64,000 nt of DNA from Ectothiorhodospira sp. BSL-9 (GTDB lineage: Bacteria; Pseudomonadota; Gammaproteobacteria; Ectothiorhodospirales; Ectothiorhodospiraceae): NCBI RefSeq assembly GCF_001632845.1, contig NZ_CP011994.1, forward strand, positions 3,234,001 through 3,298,000, in the 5' to 3' direction. The notes under the pieces were generated by a model. The model was given only the letters and a program-made list of their open reading frames with translations. It had not been told where the DNA came from and searched no databases. This document shows positions 49,697 to 60,115 of the stretch, piece by piece; within the stretch, counting starts at the first letter, position 1, and each line of letters opens with the position of its first letter. Both the position numbers and the translations under genes were made by a program.

Positions 49697-49851
49697 AGCA
49701 TATCCGCACCGAGAATGCCCCTGCCTGGATGACATCATGGCGGGGCGACGCCCGGCAGGGAATTGTCAGGGGCCGAACAATCCTGACACCTGCACCTGAG
49801 TCGGGAATGCTTTCGATCTGGCACTCATGGGCGGTGCCAATCCGACACGGG

Positions 49852-51495
49852 TTATCGGGGTGGCCCGGCTGTGTCCAGCGCCGGCAGGCCATCGCCATTA
49901 TCATTCTGCAAGGCCTCAGCCCCCGGTTCGTCGTGGCAGTACACATACACCACCCCACTGAGACGCCGGTTGAGTTGCTGGAAGCCGTCCAGCACCTCCC
50001 ATGCGGGATAGGGCAGCCCGGGTTGATTGCGCTTGGCCTGGATCAGCCAGCGGCTGGTCTCCTGCTTGCGATCCAGGATCTTGCGGCCCAGCTCCGGACG
50101 CTCACGCATGAGCATGCGGGCCACGGTGTTCATCTGCTGGGTGAAGCGGGAGGCAGCCTCCAGCAGCAGCGGACGGGCGGCTTCCACGGATGCGTGGTCG
50201 TGACTTAGCAGGCGGCGCACCTCGTCGTGCATGTCGTGACCCAGGGTGCGCACGATCAGCGGCAGTTCGCGCATGAAATCATCCAGGGTATCCTTCAGGG
50301 CCTGGTCTTCAGGGCTCAGGGAGTCGTCCGGGATGGCATCCAGGAACTCGGTGAGTTCCTGGCATACCCGCTGGATCTCGCGGGTACGGGTATCGATATC
50401 CGTGATGGCGCCGGGGTGCAGTTCGCCCTGGCGTAACCCCTGCATCACCGCCCCCCCCATCAGGTGCAGCGCGTCAAACACACGCAGGGTCTCACGCATG
50501 GCGGCGTTGATGGCCAGCGTGGGATTTTGCAGCAGCAGCGGGTCGAGACGGATGACGGCCGGCTTTTCCGGACGCTCCGGCTCGGGCGTGAGGGTGTTCA
50601 CCCAGCGCTCCAGGGTGGGAGCAGCCAGGATGGCCAGGCAGGCCAGCAAGTTGAACAGTGTATGCACCCAGGCGGCTTGCTGCGGCAATCCCACCAACCA
50701 GCCTTCCGGCGGCAGCGCGGGCAGGGAGAGCACGATGGCCGCCAGCGCCATCGCCAGGGGCAGCTTGACCATCAGCACTGCCAGGCCCAGGCGTCGGCCC
50801 TGCACATCGCCCCAACCGGCCATCAACACCGTAAAGCACAGACCGATGTTGGCTCCCAGCACCCAGAGCAGCAGCATCTCCAGACTGATCTGCCCGCCCG
50901 CCACCAGGGCCAGGGCCACAGCGATGGACGCCGTGGCACTCTGCACCACCAGGGTGAGCAGCACGGCACCCAGCATGAACAGCAACGGCAATTGGGCCAG
51001 GGCTTCAAACAGTGCTTCCACCGCCGGGTCCGACCCCATGGCAACGGCCGATTCACTCAAAAGCCCCATGCCCATGAGCATGAAGCCGAAGGCCAGCAGC
51101 GACTGCCCCACCCCCCGTGGGCGACTGGACTCCACGAACAGGAACAGGAACGCCCCCAGGGCCAGGAACAGCCCGTTGTAGTCCTGCAGATCGAACGAGA
51201 CCAGTTGCACGAGCACCGTGGTGCCCAGCTGGGCACCGAGCAAGACCGCCAGCACGTTGCGCCAGGACACGCGCCCGCGGCGCGTCATCTGCACAGACAG
51301 CATGGCCGTGGCGGTGGACGAGGGCATCACCGCCCCGCCAGCCACACCACCGACAAACGCTCGGGCCCGGGTGCGAGTGAATCCCTGCAACCAGTCCAGC
51401 AGATCACCCCCCATGATCCGCGCAAATCCCTTACGCAGAAAGCGCAGCCCGAAAAGTACCAGCAGGATGCCGGCCACCAGATTGATCAATTCCAT
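49852..51495 (-). CDS. Na/Pi cotransporter family protein with PhoU-like tail
   Basis: The 547-residue protein has two inverted Na/Pi-cotransporter repeats, marked by VGGVAGGAVMPSSTATAMLS and LLTLVVQSATASIAVALALV, about eight to nine membrane spans, and a C-terminal cytoplasmic PhoU-like helical domain from about residue 330 (INAAMRETLRVFDALHLMGG). Such NptA/YjbB proteins move phosphate with sodium, often outward. The ATG at 51495 is preferred, with AGGTG upstream. Confidence 0.88.
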   Translation of the reverse strand: MELINLVAGILLVLFGLRFLRKGFARIMGGDLLDWLQGFTRTRARAFVGGVAGGAVMPSSTATAMLSVQMTRRGRVSWRNVLAVLLGAQLGTTVLVQLVSFDLQDYNGLFLALGAFLFLFVESSRPRGVGQSLLAFGFMLMGMGLLSESAVAMGSDPAVEALFEALAQLPLLFMLGAVLLTLVVQSATASIAVALALVAGGQISLEMLLLWVLGANIGLCFTVLMAGWGDVQGRRLGLAVLMVKLPLAMALAAIVLSLPALPPEGWLVGLPQQAAWVHTLFNLLACLAILAAPTLERWVNTLTPEPERPEKPAVIRLDPLLLQNPTLAINAAMRETLRVFDALHLMGGAVMQGLRQGELHPGAITDIDTRTREIQRVCQELTEFLDAIPDDSLSPEDQALKDTLDDFMRELPLIVRTLGHDMHDEVRRLLSHDHASVEAARPLLLEAASRFTQQMNTVARMLMRERPELGRKILDRKQETSRWLIQAKRNQPGLPYPAWEVLDGFQQLNRRLSGVVYVYCHDEPGAEALQNDNGDGLPALDTAGPPR

Positions 51496-52589
51496 CACAT
51501 CACCTTTTCCTGAATCCGTACAGCCACTGCATATTATTGGAGATGATGCATGACATTATGATGCGTTCCAGCCCCCGAACCCAAGAGTCTTTTTATTAAT
51601 TCACAGGGGTATGTTTCTGCACATTGATCCCGGGTGCCGATATCAGGGTTTATTTTCCGGACAAGGCCGTTTAAACTTCGCGGCATGTCGCTTATGTCAG
51701 CGGCGCTAACGTCAGACGAGGCTGAATCTCATCGATGGACAGCGACTGTTGTAGAAACAGGCACACTCAGGGCCCCAGCGGCCTATTGACGGCATGTGCC
51801 CCACGCCATCGGAGTTCCTCCCTGCGGCATTCCCTCGCCGCCTGACGTCCGGAACCCCGCTGGCGCGGCCTCTCATGCCGTTCCACGGGGAATACCGGCG
51901 ACCCGCCTTACCCCCAACCGCCCCCCTGAATCGGCCCCGGCACCCCGGGATGCCGACCGTGTCTGGCGCCTGCGCATGCCCTGTCTCCTCGATCAGCCCA
52001 GACTTGAGGAGAAAACCCCTTTGCCCGAAGACCCTGGACCCGCTGAACCTCCGTCGTCTTGTCGATACGTGACAAGCAAGACACGGCTCGTTTTATCCAT
52101 TTTAACGAGCCCTGATGCCTTCCATTTGATATGACATGGATGGCCCGGATCCCTGTGCCTGGAATAAAATTGAACGTACGTTCAAGTGGGAAAATAAAAA
52201 CGCAATCCAGGCGGATAATGATAAAAAAGGGGTTCTCATGAAGGACTGGAAACGCTACGATCCAGGCACATCAAATATCGCAATACGTCACAAGATGACG
52301 ACAACCATCACATCCGATCATCCCCGCCACATTCGATGATCTCGATGTCCCGTAAAAACCAGGACTCACCCCAGGAGGTGATCAAGTTGCCCGACGAACC
52401 TGAACCCGGACCTTTGGAACCCCCCTCGGCCCGCCCGCGCGCTGGGTCGATCACATTTCCAACCCGCCCGCCGGTTTCCGGACAGGGGTGCCCGCCTCCC
52501 AGGTAGACACGTGATTCCCGGGAGGTACGGCCTCCCATTGCCCGGATCCAGCGGTCGCTCTCAACATACAGACCGCAAGGGATCACATT
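51496..52589. other. Long gene-poor region upstream of mgtE
   Basis: About 1.1 kb without a supported gene. It has AT-rich patches near 51590-51660 and 52155-52230, and a 16-bp palindrome. Short frames at 51794-52134 and 52136-52339 have no family features. The mgtE leader may contain structured RNA, but I do not recognise a known magnesium riboswitch. Confidence 0.45.
52170..52185. promoter_or_regulatory. 16-bp perfect palindrome, operator-like
   Basis: TTGAACGTACGTTCAA is a perfect palindrome in an AT-rich patch about 400 bases upstream of mgtE. It has the size and symmetry of a TetR-type operator. The regulator and target are unknown. Confidence 0.5.
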
Positions 52590-53975
52590 ATGGATCACGC
52601 CATCGACAACCACCTGCGTCAGGGCCGCATCGACGAAGCCAAGACGCTCCTGATCAACGCCGAACCGGAGGAAAACGCCCGTCGCCTGGGTGAGATCGAT
52701 CCGGACGACCGCCTGGCCATCTTCCAGCGCATGGAAACCCGCCAGGCCGTAGCCACCTTCCTGCACATGGATGACGAGGAACAGGCCAGCCTGTTGGAGA
52801 GCATGGGGCGCGAGAGTGCCGCCCGCTTTGCCGCGCACCTGCCCAGTTACACCATTGCCCGCTCTGTGTCGCTGCTGCCACGCCGCTACGGTGACAGCCT
52901 GATGGCCCTGCTGCCCGCCAAGAAGCGGGAGGCGGTGCAGACCGTCCTGCAGCATGATGTGGACAGCGTCGCCCGGGTGATGCGCTCGGACTTTGTCGCC
53001 GTCAACCGTGAGACTTCCGTATTCGAGGCCATGGAGCGCCTGCGCACCCTGGAAGCCTCGTCAGATGAGGTGAGTTCCGTGGTCTTTGTCACCAATGCTG
53101 ACAATGAGTACCAGGGCCATGTCACCCTGGCCACCCTGCTACGCGCCAAACCCGACAGCACCGTGGGCAGCCTGCTCAATTCCCGCGGCCTCACGGCCTC
53201 CATCCATCAGGACAAGGCCGATGCGGCCCGTTTGCTACAGCGTACCGACCTGCCCATTCTGCCGGTACTGGACGAAAGCCGTCGCCTGACCGGCGTGCTG
53301 TGCTTCGGCGATGCCATGGACGTGATTGAAGAGGACACCTCCGAGGATGTCTACAAAAAGGCGGGGATCGGCAATCTGGTGCACAACAAGGACGTGGTGC
53401 GCTCGGAAAAGCTCACCTCCGGCGGCATCGGCTATCCGGTGAAGGTGCGTCTGGCGTTTCTCATGGTGACCCTGGCCGGTGGCCTGATGGTGGGCGGTGT
53501 GATCGACTTCTTTGAGGACACCCTGGCCGCCGTGGTCGCCCTGGCCATCTTCATCCCGCTGGTGATGGACATGGGCGGCAACGTGGGCACCCAGTCCACC
53601 ACCATCTTTGCCCGCGGACTGGCCCTGGGCCACATCAACCTGGATCGCTTCTTCCGCACGCACCTGGTACGCGAGGCCCTGGTGGGACTGGCCATGGGGG
53701 TGTTCATCGCGGTACTCGCAGGCCTGATCGCCTATTTCTGGCAAGGGGCCCCCAACGATATCCCGCAACTGGGCGTCGTGGTGGGTGTGGCCCTGTTTGT
53801 TTCCGTATTCACCGCATCCATCCTGGGCTTCCTGCTGCCCTGGCTGCTGGTGAAGATCGGCGTGGACCACGCCCCGGGTGCTGACCCGTTCATCACCACC
53901 ATCAAGGACTTCACCGGCCTGGCGGTGTATTTCGGCATGGCCGCCTGGCTGCTGGCGGCGCACATGCCCGTTTGA
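52590..53975 (+). CDS. mgtE: Magnesium transporter MgtE
   Basis: MgtE is a homodimeric, Mg-gated Mg2+ channel. The 461-residue protein has the N-terminal superhelical domain (DDRLAIFQRMETRQAVATFL), a pair of CBS domains (about residues 135-255) and five membrane spans with MDMGGNVGTQSTTIFARGLA near the pore entrance and FTGLAVYFGMAAWLL at the end. Length and layout are typical. It is followed by a torF-like gene after a hairpin. Confidence 0.95.
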   Translation: MDHAIDNHLRQGRIDEAKTLLINAEPEENARRLGEIDPDDRLAIFQRMETRQAVATFLHMDDEEQASLLESMGRESAARFAAHLPSYTIARSVSLLPRRYGDSLMALLPAKKREAVQTVLQHDVDSVARVMRSDFVAVNRETSVFEAMERLRTLEASSDEVSSVVFVTNADNEYQGHVTLATLLRAKPDSTVGSLLNSRGLTASIHQDKADAARLLQRTDLPILPVLDESRRLTGVLCFGDAMDVIEEDTSEDVYKKAGIGNLVHNKDVVRSEKLTSGGIGYPVKVRLAFLMVTLAGGLMVGGVIDFFEDTLAAVVALAIFIPLVMDMGGNVGTQSTTIFARGLALGHINLDRFFRTHLVREALVGLAMGVFIAVLAGLIAYFWQGAPNDIPQLGVVVGVALFVSVFTASILGFLLPWLLVKIGVDHAPGADPFITTIKDFTGLAVYFGMAAWLLAAHMPV

Positions 53976-53988
53976 ACCCAAACCCTGC

Positions 53989-54025
53989 CCGGTGCACCCG
54001 CGCCTGCTGGCGATGGATGCACCGG
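53989..54025 (+). terminator. Forked hairpin after mgtE
   Basis: CCGGTGCA (53989-53996) pairs with TGCACCGG (54018-54025), enclosing an inner hairpin CGCC-TGCT-GGCG (54001-54012). There is no T run, so it may be a transcript-stabilising or processing structure. Confidence 0.45.
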
Positions 54026-54062
54026 CCCATAAGACGCGATAAATATTAAAGAGACGACGAGC

Positions 54063-54740
54063 ATGATTTACATCAAGAAGAATACCCGCCTCCTGGGCCT
54101 GTCCATGACTGCCCTGACCCTGGGTCTGACCACCCCCCTCACCGCCCAGGCGGAGCTGGAATTCAACATCGGCGTGTTCACCGACTACATCGATCACGGG
54201 GAGAGCAAGTCAAACAACAATGCCGTGGTGCAGGGAGGGATGGAGTACACCCTGGACACCGGCCTGTTCCTGGGGGTGCAGATGTCCACCCTGGGCGAAG
54301 ATGACGACGGCGAAGGTCAGGGTCAGGAAGTGGCTCCCTTCATCGGTTACGGCTTCGAGGTCGGTGAAACGGCCTTCGAATTCGGCTATGAGTACTTCTA
54401 CTACTCCGAAATCCCGGGCGAGAAGTACGAGGGGGAGATCTTTGTGGCCGCCGAGCACGGGCCGCTTTATGGGGAAGTCACCTATGTGACCCATGCCCAT
54501 GACCGGGACGCAGAAGGAGACACCGTCTACCTCATCGGCGCCAGCCATGAGTTCCTTCCCAAGACCGCCCTGTTCGCAGAGATCGGCTACGACAAGCCCA
54601 AGGAAGACGACAACGCCACCTTCTGGGCCCTGGGTGTGACCCGCTCCACCCAGATGGGGGATATCTCCCTCACCTATGCCTCGCGCAATGAAAGCGATGC
54701 CCAGGACCTGTTCGTCGCCGGGTACTCCCTGAGCTTCTAA
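54063..54740 (+). CDS. TorF family putative outer-membrane porin
   Basis: The 225-residue protein has a signal peptide (SMTALTLGLTTPLTAQA) and an amphipathic beta-strand pattern. It keeps FNIGVFTDYIDHGESKSNNN, the N-terminal hallmark of the TorF/TIGR02001 family, and ends in FVAGYSLSF, a terminal aromatic suited to Bam insertion. The mature protein is very acidic, which suits a halophilic or alkaliphilic exterior. Function is unknown; proximity to mgtE hints at ion passage but is only inference. Confidence 0.8.
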   Translation: MIYIKKNTRLLGLSMTALTLGLTTPLTAQAELEFNIGVFTDYIDHGESKSNNNAVVQGGMEYTLDTGLFLGVQMSTLGEDDDGEGQGQEVAPFIGYGFEVGETAFEFGYEYFYYSEIPGEKYEGEIFVAAEHGPLYGEVTYVTHAHDRDAEGDTVYLIGASHEFLPKTALFAEIGYDKPKEDDNATFWALGVTRSTQMGDISLTYASRNESDAQDLFVAGYSLSF

Positions 54741-54820
54741 GGCGCGGGGCTGGGCGGTGTTAATCCCTTCTTCACCACGAAATGGTACTCTGGGACCCGA
54801 CTTTCAATCGAGGCTCCTGT

Positions 54821-57800
54821 ATGGACAGGAAGCGCTTACGTGAGCGGGCTCAGGCCATTCTGCGCGACAACGCGTGGAAGGATATCGACCTGGATATCCA
54901 GCGGGGTGAAGTCGACCTGGAGCATCTGCTGGAAGATTTGCATATCTACCACGCGGAACTCGTGCTGCAGAACGAGTCGCTGGAGGAAGGGGAAAAAGTC
55001 ACCCAGCGGGCCCTGACTCGGTTCAATCGGCTTTATCAGGGCCTCCCCCACCCGACCTTTGTCATCAACCAGGATGGCTACGTGCGCGATGCCAATGGTG
55101 CGACGCACGCGTTGCTGGCCATGGATCAGCAACTCTTCCGGCATCTGGCGATGCCCGGCCATCACAACGCACTGGAAGAGGCCCTGGACGAGGCCGCCCG
55201 CGAAGGGTCAGCTGAACGCCGTGAGATCCCACTGCGCGGTGCCGGCGGGCGGCGGCTGATCGCCGACCTCAAGCTCATCCGCATCCCCGGTACCTACGAT
55301 GAAGACACAGAGTTCGTCTGCAGTGTGGTGGACCAGACCGCCGCCGTGGAGCAGCGGCAGGCCCTGGAGGACCTGAACCAGCGGTTGCGTGAAGAGCAGG
55401 AGCGCTATCGGATCCTGGCGCAGTTCTCACCCGACTGGGATTACTGGCTGGGTGAGGACAACCGTTACCGCTATGTGTCACCCGCCTGCGAACAGATCAC
55501 CGGTTACCCCGCGCAGGCCTTTCTGGACGATCCGGACCTCATGTTGCGCATCATCCATCCGGATGATCGGGCGGTGTATGAAGGACATCTGCACGCGGGC
55601 AGTGAAGACAGCCACGCGCTACTGCATTTTCGCATCATCACGCCGTCCGACCATGTCCGCTGGATCGAGCACGACTGTCGCGCCGTATGGGATGAGTCGG
55701 GCCGCTACCGGGGGCACCGCGGCACCAATCGGGACATCACCGCGCGCCACGAGGCGGAGGAGGCGCTGCAGCGCAATGAAGCGGCCCTGACTCAGCTACT
55801 GGATAACGTGCCCGAGATTGCCATCAAGGGGTACCGGCCAGATGGGACGGTAACCTACTGGAATCCCGCCAGTGAGCACCTCTATGGCTATTCCATCGAT
55901 GAGGCGCTGGGCGCCAGCCTGCCCGATCTCATCATTGCCCCGGAGGATCACGAGGCCTTTTTCCAGCGCATGCAGGACGTGCGCGAGGGGGAGCACCTAC
56001 CCACCTCGGAGATGCTGATCCTGCGGCATCGAGAAGGGCACACCCTCAAGGTACTCACCTGCCATGTGGTCGTGCAGCATGCTGAGGACAATCTGAGTCT
56101 GTACGCCATGGATGTGGATCTCACGACCCGACTCAGGGACCAGGAATGGCTATGGGAGGCGGTTCAGGGCGGCAACGTGGGCTTGTTCGAGTGGCGGCCA
56201 GATGGGGATGTTTTTCTCTCGCCCGAACTCAAGGCGCAACTGGGCTACCAGGATCATGAACTGGAGGATGACCTGGAAGTTTGGCGATCCTTGATCCACC
56301 CGCACGAGCGCGATGAGGGTATTCGCCGGTTCGAGCAGTACACGCGTCAACCCCAAGGGCGATTTCGCTTTGAAGTACGCATGCACCATCGGACGGGCCA
56401 GTGGCGGTGGATCCTGCATCAGGCCTCCCCCGTCCATGGCCCGGAGGGACATCTGCGCAAGATCCTGGGTTCCACCCTGGACGTCACGGAGCGCAAGCTG
56501 GCCGAGGAACAAAGCGAGCGACTGGCCTACGCGGTGGAGCAAAGTCCGGGAGTTGTGGTGCTCACCGACACTGACGGCGTGGTCGAGTACGTGAACCAGC
56601 GTTTCTGTGACATCACCGGGTTCTCCCGCGAGGAGGTGCTCGGACAGCGACCCGGCATGCTGCGTTACGGCGAAAAGAACGTCGAGCAGTACGAAGCACT
56701 CTGGGCAACGATCCGCAGCGGCAAAACCTGGGAAGGCGAGTTCAACAATCGCACCCGCGCGGGAGAGCCCTATTGGGAGCACGCAAGGATCTCACCGATC
56801 CGCAATGCCCGTGGGGAGGTGACGCATTACATCAAGCTGGCGGAGGACATCTCGGACAAGCGCGCCCTGAACGAGCGTCTGGAGTATCTGGCCTTCCATG
56901 ACCCGCTCACCGGCTTGCCCAATCGCAGCGTCATGCTGGACAGGATCGGCCAGGCCATTGCCCAGGCCCGACGGGATCAGCATACCGTGGCCGTGGTGTT
57001 CATCGACCTGGATGACTTCAAGGTGGTCAACGACTCGCTGGGGCATGCCCAGGGCGATCAACTGCTGATCCACATTGCACAACGCCTGCGTGCCCTGCTG
57101 CGCGAGGAAGACACCGTGGCCCGCTTCGTCGGCGATGAGTTCATCCTGCTGTTGTCCCATCTCGCGCATGTGGAGAACGTGATCCCCGTGATCGAAAAGC
57201 TCCAGGCGGATCTGAACCAGCCCGTGTCGCTGCACGCCCAGCAGGTGTCTGTGAGCGTGAGTATCGGCATTGCCGTTTACCCTGGCGATACTGGTTGTGC
57301 TGAAGAACTGGTGCGTCATGCCGACGCCGCCATGTATCGCGCCAAGGCCGAGGGGCGACGCTGCTACCACTTTTACACCCCGGAAATGGACGCGGCACTG
57401 CAGGAACGCATGGAACTGGACCAGGCCATGCGCCAGGCGCTGGAGCGAGACGAATTCCATCTGGTGTATCAACCCCGGGTGGAACTGGTCACCGGGCGCA
57501 CCCTCAGCCTGGAAGCCCTGGTGCGCTGGCATCACCCCGAATGGGGCATGATCTCACCGGGTCGCTTCATTCCCCTGGCGGAGGAGACCGGCTTCATCCT
57601 CTCGCTGGGGCCTGCAATCCTGCGACAGGTGTGCGAGCAGATTCGCGACTGGAAGGCCCGGGGTGTCCCGACGGTGCCCGTGGCGGTCAACCTGTCGGCG
57701 CGTGAGTTCCGGGAGCCCGGCGTTGTCGAACGCATCCTCACCGTGTTGGCCGAAACCGGCCTGGACGCCAACGATCTTGAAATCGAGATCACCGAAAGCG

Positions 57801-58207
57801 CGGCCATGAGTTCCATTGAGCAAACCATACACACGCTCACCGAACTCAATGCTCGTGGGGTGCGCATCTCCATTGACGACTTTGGCACCGCCTACTCTTC
57901 CCTGAACTACCTCAAGCGCCTGCCCGTGTACGCCATCAAGATCGATCGATCCTTCGTCTCCGACATGGAGGAAGACCCCGCCAATCATCCCGAGGATGCC
58001 GCCATCATCCGCGCCATTATCGGACTGGGCGAGACCCTGGGCATGAAGGTCATCGCCGAGGGCATCGAGAACACCGTGCAGCGGGACTTCCTGCTGGATC
58101 ATGGCTGCGTGCAGGGGCAAGGCTACCTGTTCAGCCGACCGGTGCCCGCCGAGGAGGCAGAGCAATTGCTCTTGCAGTCGAAAAGCCTGCCCCCCGGTGC
58201 ACAGTGA
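54821..58207 (+). CDS. Multi-PAS GGDEF-EAL protein (c-di-GMP phosphodiesterase candidate)
   Basis: The 1128-residue protein has a helical N-terminus, about five PAS units, a GGDEF domain and an EAL domain. The GGDEF site reads RFVGDEF, with Val for the first Gly, so cyclase activity is doubtful. The EAL domain keeps EALVRWHH, NLSAREF, EITESAAM, SIDDFGTAYSSLNYL, IKIDRSFV and VIAEGIE, so it should cleave cyclic di-GMP. No membrane span is seen. ATG at 54821 is preferred to 54782. Confidence 0.9.
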   Translation: MDRKRLRERAQAILRDNAWKDIDLDIQRGEVDLEHLLEDLHIYHAELVLQNESLEEGEKVTQRALTRFNRLYQGLPHPTFVINQDGYVRDANGATHALLAMDQQLFRHLAMPGHHNALEEALDEAAREGSAERREIPLRGAGGRRLIADLKLIRIPGTYDEDTEFVCSVVDQTAAVEQRQALEDLNQRLREEQERYRILAQFSPDWDYWLGEDNRYRYVSPACEQITGYPAQAFLDDPDLMLRIIHPDDRAVYEGHLHAGSEDSHALLHFRIITPSDHVRWIEHDCRAVWDESGRYRGHRGTNRDITARHEAEEALQRNEAALTQLLDNVPEIAIKGYRPDGTVTYWNPASEHLYGYSIDEALGASLPDLIIAPEDHEAFFQRMQDVREGEHLPTSEMLILRHREGHTLKVLTCHVVVQHAEDNLSLYAMDVDLTTRLRDQEWLWEAVQGGNVGLFEWRPDGDVFLSPELKAQLGYQDHELEDDLEVWRSLIHPHERDEGIRRFEQYTRQPQGRFRFEVRMHHRTGQWRWILHQASPVHGPEGHLRKILGSTLDVTERKLAEEQSERLAYAVEQSPGVVVLTDTDGVVEYVNQRFCDITGFSREEVLGQRPGMLRYGEKNVEQYEALWATIRSGKTWEGEFNNRTRAGEPYWEHARISPIRNARGEVTHYIKLAEDISDKRALNERLEYLAFHDPLTGLPNRSVMLDRIGQAIAQARRDQHTVAVVFIDLDDFKVVNDSLGHAQGDQLLIHIAQRLRALLREEDTVARFVGDEFILLLSHLAHVENVIPVIEKLQADLNQPVSLHAQQVSVSVSIGIAVYPGDTGCAEELVRHADAAMYRAKAEGRRCYHFYTPEMDAALQERMELDQAMRQALERDEFHLVYQPRVELVTGRTLSLEALVRWHHPEWGMISPGRFIPLAEETGFILSLGPAILRQVCEQIRDWKARGVPTVPVAVNLSAREFREPGVVERILTVLAETGLDANDLEIEITESAAMSSIEQTIHTLTELNARGVRISIDDFGTAYSSLNYLKRLPVYAIKIDRSFVSDMEEDPANHPEDAAIIRAIIGLGETLGMKVIAEGIENTVQRDFLLDHGCVQGQGYLFSRPVPAEEAEQLLLQSKSLPPGAQ

Positions 58208-58602
58208 ATGGGCTTCCAGCCTTGCTCGGCAACGCCCTGGAGGCCTGGCTCAAGGAGCAGGCCACTATTTGGACCATGACAGTGGCCAGGACCCACATCA
58301 GGCCGCATTTGGCCGAGCGCAAGGCTTGACAGGCTGGCCAAAACCCTGTTCGCAGTGTATCATCCTCGCCCTTTCCGCATTGGCCTCCCCACGGCGCCCT
58401 CAGAGGACTGCCGTTGGATCACTGGATTCCGGCCACACTCGGGTATCGCTTGGGGCCACCGCCCCCGCGCAGTAACGCCCTTACACGACCGCTTCAACCG
58501 CATGCTTCGCGGCTCCGATCATCGCAGACGGGGGCGCGTGACCTCATTTGGCAATGATCCGGGCCCAGCCGGCAACGCATTCGCACTCATAGGACATCAT
58601 CC
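58208..58602. other. Gene-free region upstream of sulP
   Basis: The 395 bases have no supported gene. A TTGACA at 58326 and TATCAT at 58358 are present but 26 bases apart, too far for one promoter. Confidence 0.4.
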
Positions 58603-60096
58603 ATGAACCTCACCCGCATCAAGAAGGAATGGTTTTCCAACATACGCGGGGACATGCTCGCTGGCCTGGTGGTTGCCCTGGCCTTGATCCCGGAAGCCAT
58701 TGCCTTTTCCATCATCGCGGGGGTGGACCCCAAGGTGGGGCTGTATGCCTCGTTCTGCATCGCGGTAGTCATCGCCTTTACCGGCGGCCGGCCCGGCATG
58801 ATCTCGGCGGCCACGGCAGCCATGGCCCTGCTCATGATCACGCTCGTCAAGGAACACGGGCTGGAATACCTGCTGGCGGCCACCATTCTGACCGGCGTGC
58901 TGCAGATCATCGCAGGCTATCTGCAGGTGGGGCGCTACATGCGCTTCATTTCCAACTCGGTCATGACCGGGTTCGTGAATGCCCTGGCCATATTGATCTT
59001 CCTGGCACAGCTGCCGGAGCTCACCGGCGTCACCTGGCATGTATACGCCATGACCGCCCTGGGCCTGGCCATCATCTATCTCTTCCCCTACCTGACCCGC
59101 TCCATCCCCTCGCCCCTGGTGACCATTGTTGTGCTCACCCTCTTGGCATGGCTGCTGAACCTGGACATCCGCACGGTCAGCGACATGGGCGAACTGCCCG
59201 ACACCCTGCCCGTCTTCCTGTGGCCGGACATCCCGCTGAACCTGGAAACCCTGTGGATCATCCTGCCCTATGCCCTGGCATTGACCGTGGTGGGCCTGCT
59301 CGAGTCCATGATGACCCAGAACATCGTCGATGACCTCACCGACACCCGCACCGACAAGAACCGTGAGTGCAAGGGCCAGGGCATCTCCAATATCGTCGCC
59401 GGCAGCTTTGGTGGCATGGCAGGCTGCGCCATGATCGGGCAGTCGGTGATCAACATCAAATCCGGTGGCCGCGGGCGGTTGTCCTCCTTCATGGCTGGTG
59501 TCTACCTGCTGGTCATGGTGGTATTCCTGACCCCGCTCCTGGGGGCCATCCCCATGGCGGCCCTGGTGGCGGTGATGATCATGGTGGCCATCGGTACCTT
59601 CAGCTGGAATTCCATCAAGAACATGAAGGACCACCCGCTGAGCACCAATATCGTCATGATCACCACCGTAGCGGTGACCGTGTTCACCCATAACCTGGCC
59701 CTCGGCGTGCTTTCGGGCGTGTTGCTGGCGGCCCTGTTCTTCGCCAACAAGGTCAGCCAGTTCATGTTCGTGGGTGCCGACACCGACACCCGTCCGGATG
59801 AACACACCCTGCACCGCACCTATCGCGTGTATGGGCAGGTCTTCTTCGCCTCCACGGAGAAGTTCATGCAAGCCTTTAATTTCCGGGAGGATCTGGATAA
59901 GGTGACGATCGATCTGTCCCGTGCACACTTTTGGGACATCAGTTCCGTCGCCGCGCTCGACCGCGTGGTCGTCAACTTCCGACGTGAAGGTGCCGAGGTG
60001 GAAATCATCGGCATGAACGAGGCCACCGCCACCATCGTCGACCGTCACGCCGTACACGACAAGCCCGATGCCGCTGACCGGCTCATGGGCCACTAA
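58603..60096 (+). CDS. SulP family anion transporter
   Basis: The 497-residue protein has the SulP transport core ([40 protein letters not shown]), about 10-12 spans, and a C-terminal STAS domain with [20 protein letters not shown]. SulP members carry sulfate, bicarbonate or C4-dicarboxylates; bicarbonate uptake would suit an autotroph, but the substrate cannot be fixed from sequence. It is 19 nt before a universal stress protein gene, a common pairing. Confidence 0.88.
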   Translation: MNLTRIKKEWFSNIRGDMLAGLVVALALIPEAIAFSIIAGVDPKVGLYASFCIAVVIAFTGGRPGMISAATAAMALLMITLVKEHGLEYLLAATILTGVLQIIAGYLQVGRYMRFISNSVMTGFVNALAILIFLAQLPELTGVTWHVYAMTALGLAIIYLFPYLTRSIPSPLVTIVVLTLLAWLLNLDIRTVSDMGELPDTLPVFLWPDIPLNLETLWIILPYALALTVVGLLESMMTQNIVDDLTDTRTDKNRECKGQGISNIVAGSFGGMAGCAMIGQSVINIKSGGRGRLSSFMAGVYLLVMVVFLTPLLGAIPMAALVAVMIMVAIGTFSWNSIKNMKDHPLSTNIVMITTVAVTVFTHNLALGVLSGVLLAALFFANKVSQFMFVGADTDTRPDEHTLHRTYRVYGQVFFASTEKFMQAFNFREDLDKVTIDLSRAHFWDISSVAALDRVVVNFRREGAEVEIIGMNEATATIVDRHAVHDKPDAADRLMGH

Positions 60097-60115
60097 CCTG
60101 CTGGAGGATGCCCCT

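Noticed and set aside
51794-52134. Two overlapping 90-110 codon frames upstream of mgtE
   Set aside because: Both are Pro/Arg-rich without a ribosome-binding site or domain, and overlap each other in different frames.
52340-52589. Magnesium riboswitch before mgtE
   Set aside because: I see G/C-rich stems but no recognisable M-box or other known magnesium sensor core.
58326-58363. sigma70 promoter for sulP
   Set aside because: TTGACA and TATCAT are 26 bases apart, too far for one promoter.
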